A DNA stretch of 53,790 nt, taken from contig JAFZVN010000090.1 of the NCBI GenBank assembly GCA_017617805.1, positions 1 to 53,790 on the forward strand, given 5' to 3'. Source of the DNA: Bacteroidaceae bacterium. Lineage in GTDB: Bacteria; Bacteroidota; Bacteroidia; Bacteroidales; Bacteroidaceae. The position numbers and the translations under genes are program-made. The notes under the pieces are model-generated. The model did not search any database, was not told where the DNA came from, and saw nothing but the letters and a program-made list of their open reading frames with translations. Shown here one piece after another: positions 26,739 through 34,680 of the stretch; position 1 is the first letter of the stretch; each line of letters starts with the position of its first letter.

Positions 26739-28643
26739 TCAGCCAACTTCATCAAACACTTGATCCTCCACTAACGTGTATATCAATTTCCCATCAGGCG
26801 TCCTTGCGGAGGCCTTCAAAGCAAAGAGGTCATTGAGGAGGCTCTCCATCTCCAGAGCAGACAGAACTTGTCCATATACTATCGCTGCATTCTCCGCCAA
26901 AGACAAAGCCAGCGCTTCCTGAGCTTCTCTTCTGATATTACCAGTTTTTGCCTTGGCTGATGCCACCATCTCATGCAACAGCTTATCCACATCCACCCCA
27001 ACAATACCAGAAGGGATGCCATTGATGGAATAAGCGCCGCCACCAAGGTTAGACAAATCAAAGCCCAAGCCGCTGAGATCATCCATCAAATCCTCCACCA
27101 CTAATGCGTCGTCTTTGTCAAATTGAATGATCTCAGGGAACAGTTCCTTTTGAGAAGGACGATTGATGGAGTTCATGCATTGCATGTTCTGCTCAAACAG
27201 CACACGCACATGAGCACGATGCTGATTGACAATCATCACCCCCTTGCTGCTCAGCACCACAATATACTTACCTTTATACTGGAATTTAGGGACAGAGGCA
27301 TCGAAAGACATGGACGGAGTGCCTTGCCCCACTGCCAACGTGTTCCAGATGGAACCTTGCAAATTTTCCTCCTCAGGAATGTTTTCAATGCTGTCAAAAT
27401 CCTTTCCTGCAGAGAAGAGCGCTGATGTTTCCATGTTCATCTCGCCTTCCGCATCCTCTCCATGATGTGATAAGGTGTATTTATCATACAGTTTTTCCCA
27501 TCCATTCGAATGTGCATACGTCTTTCCTTGCGCTTCCTTGAACGGATTATAGTTTGATGTCGACAATTTCGGTTGATGGGGAATCGTGGTAGAAAGGCCC
27601 ATGACTGGAATTTCGGGTTTCCCTTCCACATCAAAATCAATCATCGGAACATTGCAGAATTGCCCTATGGTTTCTTTCACCGCCGCAGAAAGCACCTGCC
27701 AAATAGGTTGCTCATTGTCAAACTTGATTTCCGTCTTCGTAGGATGCACATTCACATCTATTGATGACGCATCCACAGAGAAGTACAAGAAGTAAGAGAC
27801 ATGTTCTCCTACAGGAATCATATTTTCGTATGCCTTCATCACCGCACTATGGAAATATGGATGACGCATATAACGACCGTTCACGAAGAAGAACTGATGC
27901 ACACCTTTCTTTTTCGAGGATTCAGGCTTGGCTACATAACCTGAAATGCTCACCAACGAAGTCTCCACCTCCACAGGCAACAAATCGGCATTCAGTTTTT
28001 TTCCAAAAACATCCAGAATACGCTGACGCACCGTTGTCTTAGGAAGATTGTACATCTCCACCCCATTATTATAGAGGATAAAGGAGATTTCGGGATGCAC
28101 TAAGACGATCCGTTGGAAGTCAGCCACCACATTCGTCAATTCCGTCTGATTCGATTTCAAGAACTTTCTTCTTGCCGGCACATTGAAGAAAAGGTTCTGC
28201 ACCAAGAAATTGCTACCAGCAGGACAGGCAACAGGCTCTTGGCATTCCATCTTAGACCCTGAAATCCGAATCATCGTGCCCAGTTCATCTTCACGCCTGC
28301 GGGTTTTGAGTTCCACTTGCGCCACGGCAGCAATACTCGCCAAAGCCTCCCCACGGAAGCCCATGGTCGTCAAGTTGAAGAGGTCTGAAGCCTTCCGAAT
28401 CTTCGATGTGGCATGACGTTCGAAGGAGAGTCGGGCATCTGTTTCCGACATTCCCTTGCCATCGTCAATCACCTGCACCGTTGTCTTGCCACCATCCGTC
28501 ACCAGCACTTTGATGTTCTCCGCATCCGCATCAATCGAGTTCTCCACCATCTCCTTGATGATGGAAGCAGGACGCTGAACCACCTCACCAGCAGCAATCT
28601 GGTTAGCGACGGAATCCGGTAAAAGATGAATAATATCGTTCAA
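26739..28643 (-). CDS. mutL: DNA mismatch repair protein MutL
   Basis: 634 residues. The GHKL ATPase motifs are in the N-terminal domain: KEMVENSIDADA, VIDDGKGM and TTMGFRGEALASIAAV. A transducer domain follows with FFVNGRYMRHP and DVNVHPTKTEIKF. After a linker (about 370-450) comes the C-terminal dimerisation domain. The endonuclease site that is DQHAxHER in nicking MutL proteins reads NQHRAHVRV here, and the C-terminal CPHGRP-type motif reads TPDGKL. It is therefore questionable whether this MutL nicks DNA. Last gene of the run that starts at the PPIase. Confidence 0.95.
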   Translation of the reverse strand: MNDIIHLLPDSVANQIAAGEVVQRPASIIKEMVENSIDADAENIKVLVTDGGKTTVQVIDDGKGMSETDARLSFERHATSKIRKASDLFNLTTMGFRGEALASIAAVAQVELKTRRREDELGTMIRISGSKMECQEPVACPAGSNFLVQNLFFNVPARRKFLKSNQTELTNVVADFQRIVLVHPEISFILYNNGVEMYNLPKTTVRQRILDVFGKKLNADLLPVEVETSLVSISGYVAKPESSKKKGVHQFFFVNGRYMRHPYFHSAVMKAYENMIPVGEHVSYFLYFSVDASSIDVNVHPTKTEIKFDNEQPIWQVLSAAVKETIGQFCNVPMIDFDVEGKPEIPVMGLSTTIPHQPKLSTSNYNPFKEAQGKTYAHSNGWEKLYDKYTLSHHGEDAEGEMNMETSALFSAGKDFDSIENIPEEENLQGSIWNTLAVGQGTPSMSFDASVPKFQYKGKYIVVLSSKGVMIVNQHRAHVRVLFEQNMQCMNSINRPSQKELFPEIIQFDKDDALVVEDLMDDLSGLGFDLSNLGGGAYSINGIPSGIVGVDVDKLLHEMVASAKAKTGNIRREAQEALALSLAENAAIVYGQVLSALEMESLLNDLFALKASARTPDGKLIYTLVEDQVFDEVG

Positions 28644-28696
28644 AACAAAATCCTTTCTTACTTTGAGCTGGTCAACAAGCCATTGTCCCTTCCTGT

Positions 28697-28993
28697 TCAG
28701 AAGAAGAGCTTGCCCGTAATGAGATAATGCATCAGCAGGAGGAGCAACACGATGGCTGTAATCAGCACACCATATGAGAGTGGTTTCCGTCCACTCTCCT
28801 TCCTACGCTTCACATGTTTGGTCGCTTGCACAAATTTTCCTCGTATATCTTCTGGAGTGAATTCCTTCGGAGGGAGCAAACCCAATTCACGCTTGGCTCG
28901 CTCATCAATTTCCTTCAGTTTTTCTTTCCGAGGATCGTAATATATGTAGTTGTGTTGGAAGCCACGAGGCTTTCTGACCGAAAATAAGCCCAT
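28697..28993 (-). CDS. Small single-pass membrane protein, conserved next to mutL
   Basis: 98 residues. The N-terminal part is basic and soluble (SVRKPRGFQHNYIYYDPRKE, then a charged helix to about residue 70), followed by one C-terminal membrane helix (YGVLITAIVLLLLLMHYLI). No catalytic motif is visible. It lies 48 bp after ostA and 53 bp before mutL on the same strand. I recognise the arrangement as common in Bacteroidales but know of no function. Topology is probably N-terminus in the cytoplasm. Confidence 0.75.
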   Translation of the reverse strand: MGLFSVRKPRGFQHNYIYYDPRKEKLKEIDERAKRELGLLPPKEFTPEDIRGKFVQATKHVKRRKESGRKPLSYGVLITAIVLLLLLMHYLITGKLFF

Positions 28994-29041
28994 AGTCTAT
29001 ATATTATATGTATACATTATTATATAATCAAAGTGCCAAAC

Positions 29042-30673
29042 CTATAGATTATCCAGTTTCTGCTTCGGCACGACTTTCTTCTCCGACTTCTTCAGTTCCT
29101 GTTCCTTCTTCTTGCTACGCCATTCGAAGATATCATCCTTATCCTTCGGACGCACATAGTCAAACCACGCAAAGCCCGTCAAGTAGCGCTTATCTTCGGG
29201 GATGGCAAAGGGAGGATACATCACGCCATTGGAGGTGGACATCCAGATCTTCTCCACTTTCTTGTCCTTCATGAAGATATTCAGTTCGGGGGTCTCCGTA
29301 TAGTTCATGCCGATGCGGGCACCATCATCTTCCTCCATGAAGTAGCTGACATACACATTGCCCTTCGCATTGTTGCGATCAATCACGCCATTCTTGAAGT
29401 AGCAGAACATCTCCTTCGATGCCACCTGATTATACGACACCGAATCTATCTGCTCGATGGTCATCGCCTGATTGATGATATGAATCCATTCCACCGTGCT
29501 GTCATTGTTGTACACACGGATTTCCTCACCAAACACCTGTTGACCCTCGTTCCAGAGAATCGGCTGACCGTACAGATAGGTGCAGGAATCCAGCTCATGC
29601 GATACCAACGAGTCGCACACACCTTGGAAATCCCTTCTGAACATTCTCACCTTATGGTAGGCAAACAGATCGCGATACACGGAATCCGTGTTCTGATTGT
29701 AGGTCACCATCCTCAGCGTGTCGCCATGCACATAGAGCGTATCCACCTCCGAAAACTCATAGCATACAGCGCTGTCGGTCGCCACAGCTGTACCTGTATT
29801 CTCCTCATAGCGGCAGTAGTTGCCTGTCAGCATGCACTTGTTCTCCACATCCGTCAGCACCACATTGCCAAATGCTTCGCTCACTCCCGTCTCATTGTCG
29901 CAATACAGACTGTCACCCACGATGTCGCGCATGTCCTTATACACATGCGACCGGTCCATCAGGCATGCCTGTCCCGTCTGCGTGTCATAGTCGCCACGCA
30001 AGGCATAGACGAATGTGCTGTCCGACGAAACGATGTTGGTTTCCGACACGATTCTGGCCTTCTTCGTGTTCGAATAGTAATACAACTCATTGGTTTTCAG
30101 GTCGAACTTCGGATTCACCAACACCACATTGTCCTTGAAGATGGCCTCATTCAGCGCAGGGGTGTATTGGCCATAGTCCGAGTCCAGCACATTATCCTCG
30201 TCATACAGCGTGCCATGTTGAGGATAGAAGCCCACGCCTTCCAAGCGGTCATAGTCGATGACGGATGTCACGAGCTTGGTCTTCCGATGGATCAGCACGG
30301 CATGTCCCTGTGCATGGGCCTGCATCATCGGACCGTCATACTCCAACGTGTCGCTGGTCAGGGTCAGCGTGTCGCCCTGCACCATCTTCACATGTCCGTA
30401 GGCTTTGAACGTGTTGTCCTCCTTATAGAATCTGGCGCTGTCGCAATCCAGATACATGCCGTCGTGGTAGAGTTTCACATGTCCCACCAGCACATCGGCA
30501 CGCACATCCTGGTAGTTCTTATAGAGCACATCGCTGTGGATGAGCTTCACCTGCTCGCTCGATTTCACACGAGACTTATCATCGGGCCGCGAAGCACAAA
30601 GCATACAAAACGCTGATAGACACATCGTGCCTATCAACATTCTTTCCCGTATGTTCCCATGCTTCTTTGGCAT
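29042..30673 (-). CDS. OstA-like (LptA/LptD N-domain) envelope protein
   Basis: 543 residues. An N-terminal hydrophobic segment (MLIGTMCLSAFCMLCAS; the Met at 30640 is an alternative start) acts as signal or lipoprotein anchor. From about residue 45 the protein consists of repeated beta-strand pairs of the OstA type, such as VLVGHVKLYHDGMYLDCDSARF, KAYGHVKMVQGDTLTLTSD and ALRGDYDTQTGQACLMD. The fold suggests a beta-jellyroll LPS-binding bridge, with a Lys-rich tail. It probably takes part in lipopolysaccharide transport to the outer membrane. Lies just downstream of SurA-type chaperones, which fits outer-membrane biogenesis. Confidence 0.85.
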   Translation of the reverse strand: MPKKHGNIRERMLIGTMCLSAFCMLCASRPDDKSRVKSSEQVKLIHSDVLYKNYQDVRADVLVGHVKLYHDGMYLDCDSARFYKEDNTFKAYGHVKMVQGDTLTLTSDTLEYDGPMMQAHAQGHAVLIHRKTKLVTSVIDYDRLEGVGFYPQHGTLYDEDNVLDSDYGQYTPALNEAIFKDNVVLVNPKFDLKTNELYYYSNTKKARIVSETNIVSSDSTFVYALRGDYDTQTGQACLMDRSHVYKDMRDIVGDSLYCDNETGVSEAFGNVVLTDVENKCMLTGNYCRYEENTGTAVATDSAVCYEFSEVDTLYVHGDTLRMVTYNQNTDSVYRDLFAYHKVRMFRRDFQGVCDSLVSHELDSCTYLYGQPILWNEGQQVFGEEIRVYNNDSTVEWIHIINQAMTIEQIDSVSYNQVASKEMFCYFKNGVIDRNNAKGNVYVSYFMEEDDGARIGMNYTETPELNIFMKDKKVEKIWMSTSNGVMYPPFAIPEDKRYLTGFAWFDYVRPKDKDDIFEWRSKKKEQELKKSEKKVVPKQKLDNL

Positions 30674-30682
30674 ATGATAACC

Positions 30683-30741
30683 TTAACCCTAACTTTAGCT
30701 CTAAACCCTAAACTCTAAACTCTAAACCCTAAACTCTAAAC
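30683..30741 (-). repeat. Heptanucleotide array in the surA-ostA gap
   Basis: In the transcribed sense the units are AGTTTAG and GGTTTAG, six of them nearly perfect in tandem (plus strand CTAAACC or CTAAACT, about 30700-30741), continuing as degenerate copies to 30683. The array fills nearly the complete 69-bp spacer. Confidence 0.85.
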
Positions 30742-30742
30742 T

Positions 30743-32092
30743 TTACTTAATCCATCCCGGATACTGGAACTCGCAGTTCTTCCAGTCATCATTGATATGG
30801 ATGTATGTGGTCTGCTGCTTCTCACGAATCCATTGCTGCAGCTTCTCTTCCCTCAGTTTGTCCTCCACCACGTTCTGCAATTCCTGATAATCGTCAGCCA
30901 TCGTGGCACGGTGACCATTGATTCGGTTCTTCAGCTTCGCGATGGCCACGACCTCCTTGCCCTGGCTGTTCACCATGATGAAAGGCGCCGAAATCTCACC
31001 CACCTTCATGCCAGCCACGGCACGAGCCACCTCCGAAGGCAGGTCTTTCATCTCAAACTTCGATTCGCCCGTATATTTGTCGAAGAGCAAGCCATAGTTG
31101 TTGCGCGTGTCCTTGTCATACGACACCACCGACACACACTCATCAAATGTGTATTCGCCACGCTTGATTTCGGCTGTGATGGAGTCCAGGTCGTTGATGC
31201 CCTGCTGGAGAGCCTCTGTCGATACCTTGGGTTTCAGCAAGATGTGACGGCAGTTCACCATGTCGCCACGCTTCTCAATCAGCTGGATGATGTGGAAGCC
31301 ATACTCCGTCTCCACAATCTTCGACACCGCCTTCGGGTCGGTCAGATTGAACGCCACGTTGGCAAACTCAGGCACATACGAACCACGTCCAGCGAAGCCC
31401 AGTTCACCACCGTTCTTGGCCGATTCCTTATCCTCCGAATACAGCAGCGCCAGCGTCGAGAACTGTGTCGAGCCGCTGTTGATGCGCTCTGTGTACTCAC
31501 GCAGTTTGTTCTTCACGCGGTCAATTTCCTCCTGAGGAATCTTCGGGTTTCTCGTGATGATCTGCACCTCCACCTTCGTGGGCACGAACGGGATGCTGTC
31601 CTCAGGCAGATCCTTGAAGTAGCGGCGCACCTGAGCAGGCGTCACCTTGATGCCCTTCACCAGATTGCGCTGCACATCGCTCACGATCATCCTGTCCTTA
31701 TAGTTGTTGAACATCATTTCGCGGATCTGGCTCATCGTCTTGCCCAGATACTCCTCAATCTTCTCCTTCGAGCCCGCATTCATGATCTGACGTTGCAGGT
31801 CATCGTCCACCTGCTGAAACACGTCAGCATCCGACACCTCAATCGAGTCGATGGCAGCCTGATGCAAGAAGAGTTTCTGCACCGCCAGCTGCTCCGGAAT
31901 CACGCAATAGGGGTCGCCCTCCCATTTCTCACCCATCTGTATCATCTCCATGCGCGCATTCTCCACGTCCGAACGGAGTATCGCCTCATCGCCGACCACC
32001 CAAATGACCTCGTCAATCACATTCTTCTGACTCTGTGCCCCCATTGTCAACGAGCACAAGCCCATCAATCCTATGAAAATCTTTCGAACCAT
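30743..32092 (-). CDS. surA: SurA-like periplasmic peptidylprolyl isomerase
   Basis: 449 residues with a signal peptide (MVRKIFIGLMGLCSLTMGAQ). The N-terminal chaperone domain opens with VIDEVIWVVGDEAILRSDVENA, the usual SurA start. Two parvulin domains follow: residues about 170-275 (VEVQIITRNPK ... GGELGFAGRGSYVPEFANVAFN ... ETEYGFHIIQL) and about 280-390 (VNCRHILLKPK ...). It assists folding and delivery of outer-membrane proteins. The upstream gene is a second parvulin protein, and OstA follows, forming an envelope biogenesis operon. Confidence 0.92.
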   Translation of the reverse strand: MVRKIFIGLMGLCSLTMGAQSQKNVIDEVIWVVGDEAILRSDVENARMEMIQMGEKWEGDPYCVIPEQLAVQKLFLHQAAIDSIEVSDADVFQQVDDDLQRQIMNAGSKEKIEEYLGKTMSQIREMMFNNYKDRMIVSDVQRNLVKGIKVTPAQVRRYFKDLPEDSIPFVPTKVEVQIITRNPKIPQEEIDRVKNKLREYTERINSGSTQFSTLALLYSEDKESAKNGGELGFAGRGSYVPEFANVAFNLTDPKAVSKIVETEYGFHIIQLIEKRGDMVNCRHILLKPKVSTEALQQGINDLDSITAEIKRGEYTFDECVSVVSYDKDTRNNYGLLFDKYTGESKFEMKDLPSEVARAVAGMKVGEISAPFIMVNSQGKEVVAIAKLKNRINGHRATMADDYQELQNVVEDKLREEKLQQWIREKQQTTYIHINDDWKNCEFQYPGWIK

Positions 32093-32094
32093 CT

Positions 32095-32142
32095 TTCAAT
32101 TCTTCAATTCTTCAACTCTTCAATTTTTCAATTTTTCAATCC
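32095..32142 (-). repeat. Octanucleotide array in the PPIase-surA gap
   Basis: Six tandem 8-mers on the plus strand: TTCAATTC, TTCAATTC, TTCAACTC, TTCAATTT, TTCAATTT, TTCAATCC. They fill the 53-bp spacer almost completely. Confidence 0.85.
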
Positions 32143-32145
32143 TTC

Positions 32146-33579
32146 TCAATGCTTATTCACCGTCTTCACCACATCGTCATACACCTCCACAGGGAACTTC
32201 TTCCTCAGCTTCTCCACCCACAGCTTCTCCTGCTCATTCTGGAAGTCGGTAGCCACCTGGCCCTGCGTGTCTTTCGCCGTGCGAGGAGCCTTCAGCACCT
32301 TGCCCCACACGTCCGTCACGGGATAATCCGCCATCGGCTTCAGCTCCGTCTTCTGCTTGAAGATGAGCTTGTCCACATTCGCATTGTCACCCTGCTTGAA
32401 GAGGCCACGCTCCACACGCACCACCTTCACCGAGTCAGAGTTCACCGACACCGCCGTCTCAGCCCACTTCTCCTCCGGCGCACCCTTCACCAGCTTCTTC
32501 ACCTTGTCCATCGAGGCAGCATCCTTCGTGTGAATCACGATGCCCACAAATCGGGGCGAATCCCAAGCAAAGTCCTTCTTATGCGCCTTGAAGTAAGCCT
32601 CCTGACCCGCCGTGTCCTCCTGAGCCTTGTCCCACACATCCTTCTTCGCCACCTCATACATCAGCGTACCGTCATAATACTCCTGCGACAAGTTCCTCAA
32701 CTCCGCATCCTCCGCCATCAGCTTCTCCAGCAGCTCATTCACCAGCTGAGCCCTCGTGATCTGACGCTCGCTCGACACCGAGTCCAGATACGCATTCGCC
32801 GCAGCCTCCTGAATGCCGCGCTGCTCCAAGAACTTGATGATATTGTCGTGGTGGAACTCATACGACTCAAACGGATGCCTATCCGTCATGTAGATCAAGT
32901 GCCAGCCCACCGTGCTCTTCACCGGAGCCGACATCTCACCAGCCTTCAGCGCGTAGGCCGCAGCCTCAAAGTCAGGAATCATCATTCCTTTGCCAAACTG
33001 ACCTAGGGCACCGCCACGCTGAGCCGACCCCTTGTCGTCGCTCTTCTCCGTAGCCATCTGCGCAAAAGCCTCAGCCAGCTGCTCCTTCGGCACCGCCTTC
33101 AGCACCGCATAGATGCTGTCAATCCTCACCTTCGCCGCTGCCTGCTGCTCATCCGTCGCGTCCTGACGCATCAGCACCAAGATGTGGCTCGCCGTCAGCA
33201 AGTCCTGGCCCTCAAAGCGCGACGCCGTGTTGTCATACGTGCGGCGAGCCTCACGCTCAATGTAGGCCGAATCCACGATGGTCGGAATCACCATCTGCTC
33301 CTTGTATCCGTCCAGCTCCTTGCTCAGGGCGCTCAACGTGTCCAGACGCTGGCTCTCTGCCTCAGCCACCTTCAGCTTGAAGTCCACATACAGCGGCACA
33401 TACTCCTCCACCGTCTTCTTGTCGATCACCCCATCCGAGTTGTTCTTGTTGAACGAATACTCAAACTCACTCCTCGTGATGTCTTTGCCATTTATTTTCA
33501 TAATAACAGGGTCTGCCGACTGAGCCACAGCCGAGAGACCCGCCACCATCATCATGGCCAATACTGCTATCTTTTTCAT
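32146..33579 (-). CDS. Periplasmic parvulin-type peptidylprolyl isomerase
   Basis: 477 residues from the ATG at 33579 (signal peptide MKKIAVLAMMMVAGLSAVAQ). The frame opens at 33615, but that codon overlaps the promoter box, so the shorter start is chosen. The N-terminal part has INGKDITRSEFEYSFNKNN; a parvulin domain spans about 125-240 (LTASHILVLMRQDAT ... GGALGQFGKGMMIPDFEAAA ... STVGWHLIYMTDRHPF). The C-terminal 220 residues look like a second, degenerate chaperone lobe. It is first in the PPIase-surA-ostA-mutL run. Confidence 0.88.
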   Translation of the reverse strand: MKKIAVLAMMMVAGLSAVAQSADPVIMKINGKDITRSEFEYSFNKNNSDGVIDKKTVEEYVPLYVDFKLKVAEAESQRLDTLSALSKELDGYKEQMVIPTIVDSAYIEREARRTYDNTASRFEGQDLLTASHILVLMRQDATDEQQAAAKVRIDSIYAVLKAVPKEQLAEAFAQMATEKSDDKGSAQRGGALGQFGKGMMIPDFEAAAYALKAGEMSAPVKSTVGWHLIYMTDRHPFESYEFHHDNIIKFLEQRGIQEAAANAYLDSVSSERQITRAQLVNELLEKLMAEDAELRNLSQEYYDGTLMYEVAKKDVWDKAQEDTAGQEAYFKAHKKDFAWDSPRFVGIVIHTKDAASMDKVKKLVKGAPEEKWAETAVSVNSDSVKVVRVERGLFKQGDNANVDKLIFKQKTELKPMADYPVTDVWGKVLKAPRTAKDTQGQVATDFQNEQEKLWVEKLRKKFPVEVYDDVVKTVNKH

Positions 33580-33612
33580 TTCTATTTTAAGTGCTTTGAT
33601 TGATTTCGACTG

Positions 33613-33620
33613 CAAAGATA
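33613..33620 (-). promoter_or_regulatory. -7 promoter box of the PPIase-surA-ostA-mutL run
   Basis: TATCTTTG on the minus strand, 33 bp upstream of the chosen ATG at 33579. Its position supports that start over the one at 33615. Confidence 0.65.
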
Positions 33621-33721
33621 CGACATTTTACCCAATCCACGAAAAAAATAAGAATAATTAATAGTTTAAGTGAAAAGTCAAAAGTGAAAAACTAAAAGTG
33701 AACCTTTAGCTCGACGTAGTC

Positions 33722-33783
33722 AAAAGTGAAAAATCTAAGTTACTAACCATCCGGATGGCAGGTAAAATAGATTTTTCACTTTT
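33722..33783. terminator. Long inverted repeat, probable bidirectional terminator
   Basis: AAAAGTGAAAAATCTA (33722-33737) is perfectly complementary to TAGATTTTTCACTTTT (33768-33783). The 30-nt loop holds a second perfect palindrome, CCATCCGGATGG (33748-33759). T-rich arms on both strands suit termination of the HU-like pseudogene transcript. Three copies of AAAAGTGAA lie around it. Confidence 0.55.
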
Positions 33784-33798
33784 TCCAACGTTGCGTCA

Positions 33799-33828
33799 GC
33801 CCTCCCCCTTCGGGGGTCGGGGGGCTAT
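33799..33828. repeat. Dispersed GC-rich palindromic repeat, copy 2
   Basis: AGCCCTCCCCC, TTC, GGGGGTCGGGGGGCT: CCCCC pairs with GGGGG and AGCCC with GGGCT. It shares the CTTCGGGGG core and the GGGGGCTA end with the copy at 17405-17441. It lies at the end of the HU-like pseudogene tail. Confidence 0.65.
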
Positions 33829-34018
33829 CCTCCGAAGTCGCCAGCGTCTGGGTCGCCACCATTGTCACCGCTGTTGTCGCCTCCGTGTTGTGCTCTGCCA
33901 TGTGGCGAGCCATGTCCTGAATGGTCATCGCCTGATTGTAACTCACTCGGGCATAAAGCTTGCCCGCCTGCTCGGTTTCCGAATTCTCGGTCACCTTACT
34001 CAAATAAAGTTCAATCAT
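33825..34018 (-). pseudogene. Decayed HU-like (HU-HIG type) DNA-binding protein gene
   Basis: The N-terminal 45 codons (MIELYLSKVTENSETEQAGK, then LYARVSYNQAMTIQDMARHM, AEHNT) resemble the start of Bacteroidetes HU-like single-domain proteins. The body of the domain is missing. Directly after it, two bases out of frame, the sequence encodes a Gly/Asp-rich tail (GGDNSGDNGGDPDAGDFGG, then TAG at 33825), the kind of C-terminal tail such proteins carry. I infer an internal deletion that joined head and tail out of frame. The zero frame reads on through the palindrome for an 80-codon frame without family resemblance. An intact promoter lies upstream. Confidence 0.6.
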
Positions 34019-34100
34019 AGTTGTGTTTGTGTTATATAATGTGTCTGTGTTGTGTGTGGCCAGCTACATCGGGTGACCACTTCCCGCTATCTCTGTAAGG

Positions 34101-34128
34101 TTTAAGGTTTAAAGTTTAAGGTTTAGAC
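34101..34128 (+). repeat. Heptanucleotide array upstream of the HU-like pseudogene
   Basis: GGTTTAA, GGTTTAA, AGTTTAA, GGTTTAG. Same unit family as the arrays in the ilv and surA operons. It lies inside the leader of the pseudogene, on the opposite strand. Confidence 0.75.
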
Positions 34129-34168
34129 CTATAATCTTTAACCTCTCAACTTTATCTCATTCACGCTA

Positions 34169-34199
34169 CAAAGTTACGAAAAATATCTGAAACACACAA
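34169..34199 (-). promoter_or_regulatory. Promoter of the HU-like pseudogene
   Basis: On the minus strand TTG (34197-34199), a 20-bp spacer and TAACTTTG (34169-34176). It is a good consensus promoter with a 150-bp leader. Confidence 0.6.
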
Positions 34200-34418
34200 G
34201 CATTTAACCAATTATTTTTCAGTATTTTGGATTTATTTTTAAGGGATAACAAGGGAGAGTCACATGAGCCATCATAGTCTATCTGGCAGGATAAATTTGT
34301 TCATTGGATAACGAAGATATATGCGTCATTTTTTCCCGGAAGAATTACTCCTGAGGCACAAACCGCCATCGCTTTTTGTTAAAAAAGAGCAGGGTGTACA
34401 TCATTTTTTCTGAAAAAG
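34200..34418. other. Intergenic stretch without recognised content
   Basis: AT-rich sequence between the pseudogene promoter and the next promoter at 34419. I see no conserved frame, no clear hairpin and no repeat in it. Confidence 0.5.
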
Positions 34419-34450
34419 TTTGCATGTTCCATCATTTATCCCTACATTTG
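34419..34450 (+). promoter_or_regulatory. Consensus promoter with no gene behind it
   Basis: TTTG (34419-34422), a 20-bp spacer, TACATTTG (34443-34450). This is one of the best matches to the Bacteroidetes consensus in the window. The start site should be near 34456. Confidence 0.75.
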
Positions 34451-34455
34451 CATCG

Positions 34456-34508
34456 TCAGTCCTCGCCAAGCCTCTTAACAATGCTCAAATCGTGCGAGGC
34501 GTTTTTTG
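34456..34508 (+). ncRNA. Candidate short RNA or attenuated leader of about 53 nt
   Basis: From the predicted start, the transcript would contain CCTCGC (34461-34466) pairing with GCGAGG (34494-34499), or alternatively GCCTC (34470-34474) with GAGGC (34496-34500), directly followed by G and six T. That is an intrinsic terminator at the end of a tiny transcript. Downstream (34510-34765) three frames are open but none looks convincing, so this may be a leader of a lost gene. Confidence 0.45.
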
Positions 34509-34680
34509 TATTTACACACCCACGATTATGGCCAACCACATACCGACATGCTCTCCAAACTTCGTTGGCTTTTCGTCCACTTCTCCAATATCGACCTTGC
34601 CGCCATGGGCTTTCCCACAGGATGGGAAATGGAACCGCTTTGGCGATAGTGTCATGGTGGCTATGGAGATGGTCTCCTCC

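Noticed and set aside
30683-30741. Telomere-like (CCCTAA) repeat
   Set aside because: CTAAACC units resemble plant telomere repeats by chance; the array is short, degenerate and lies inside a bacterial operon.
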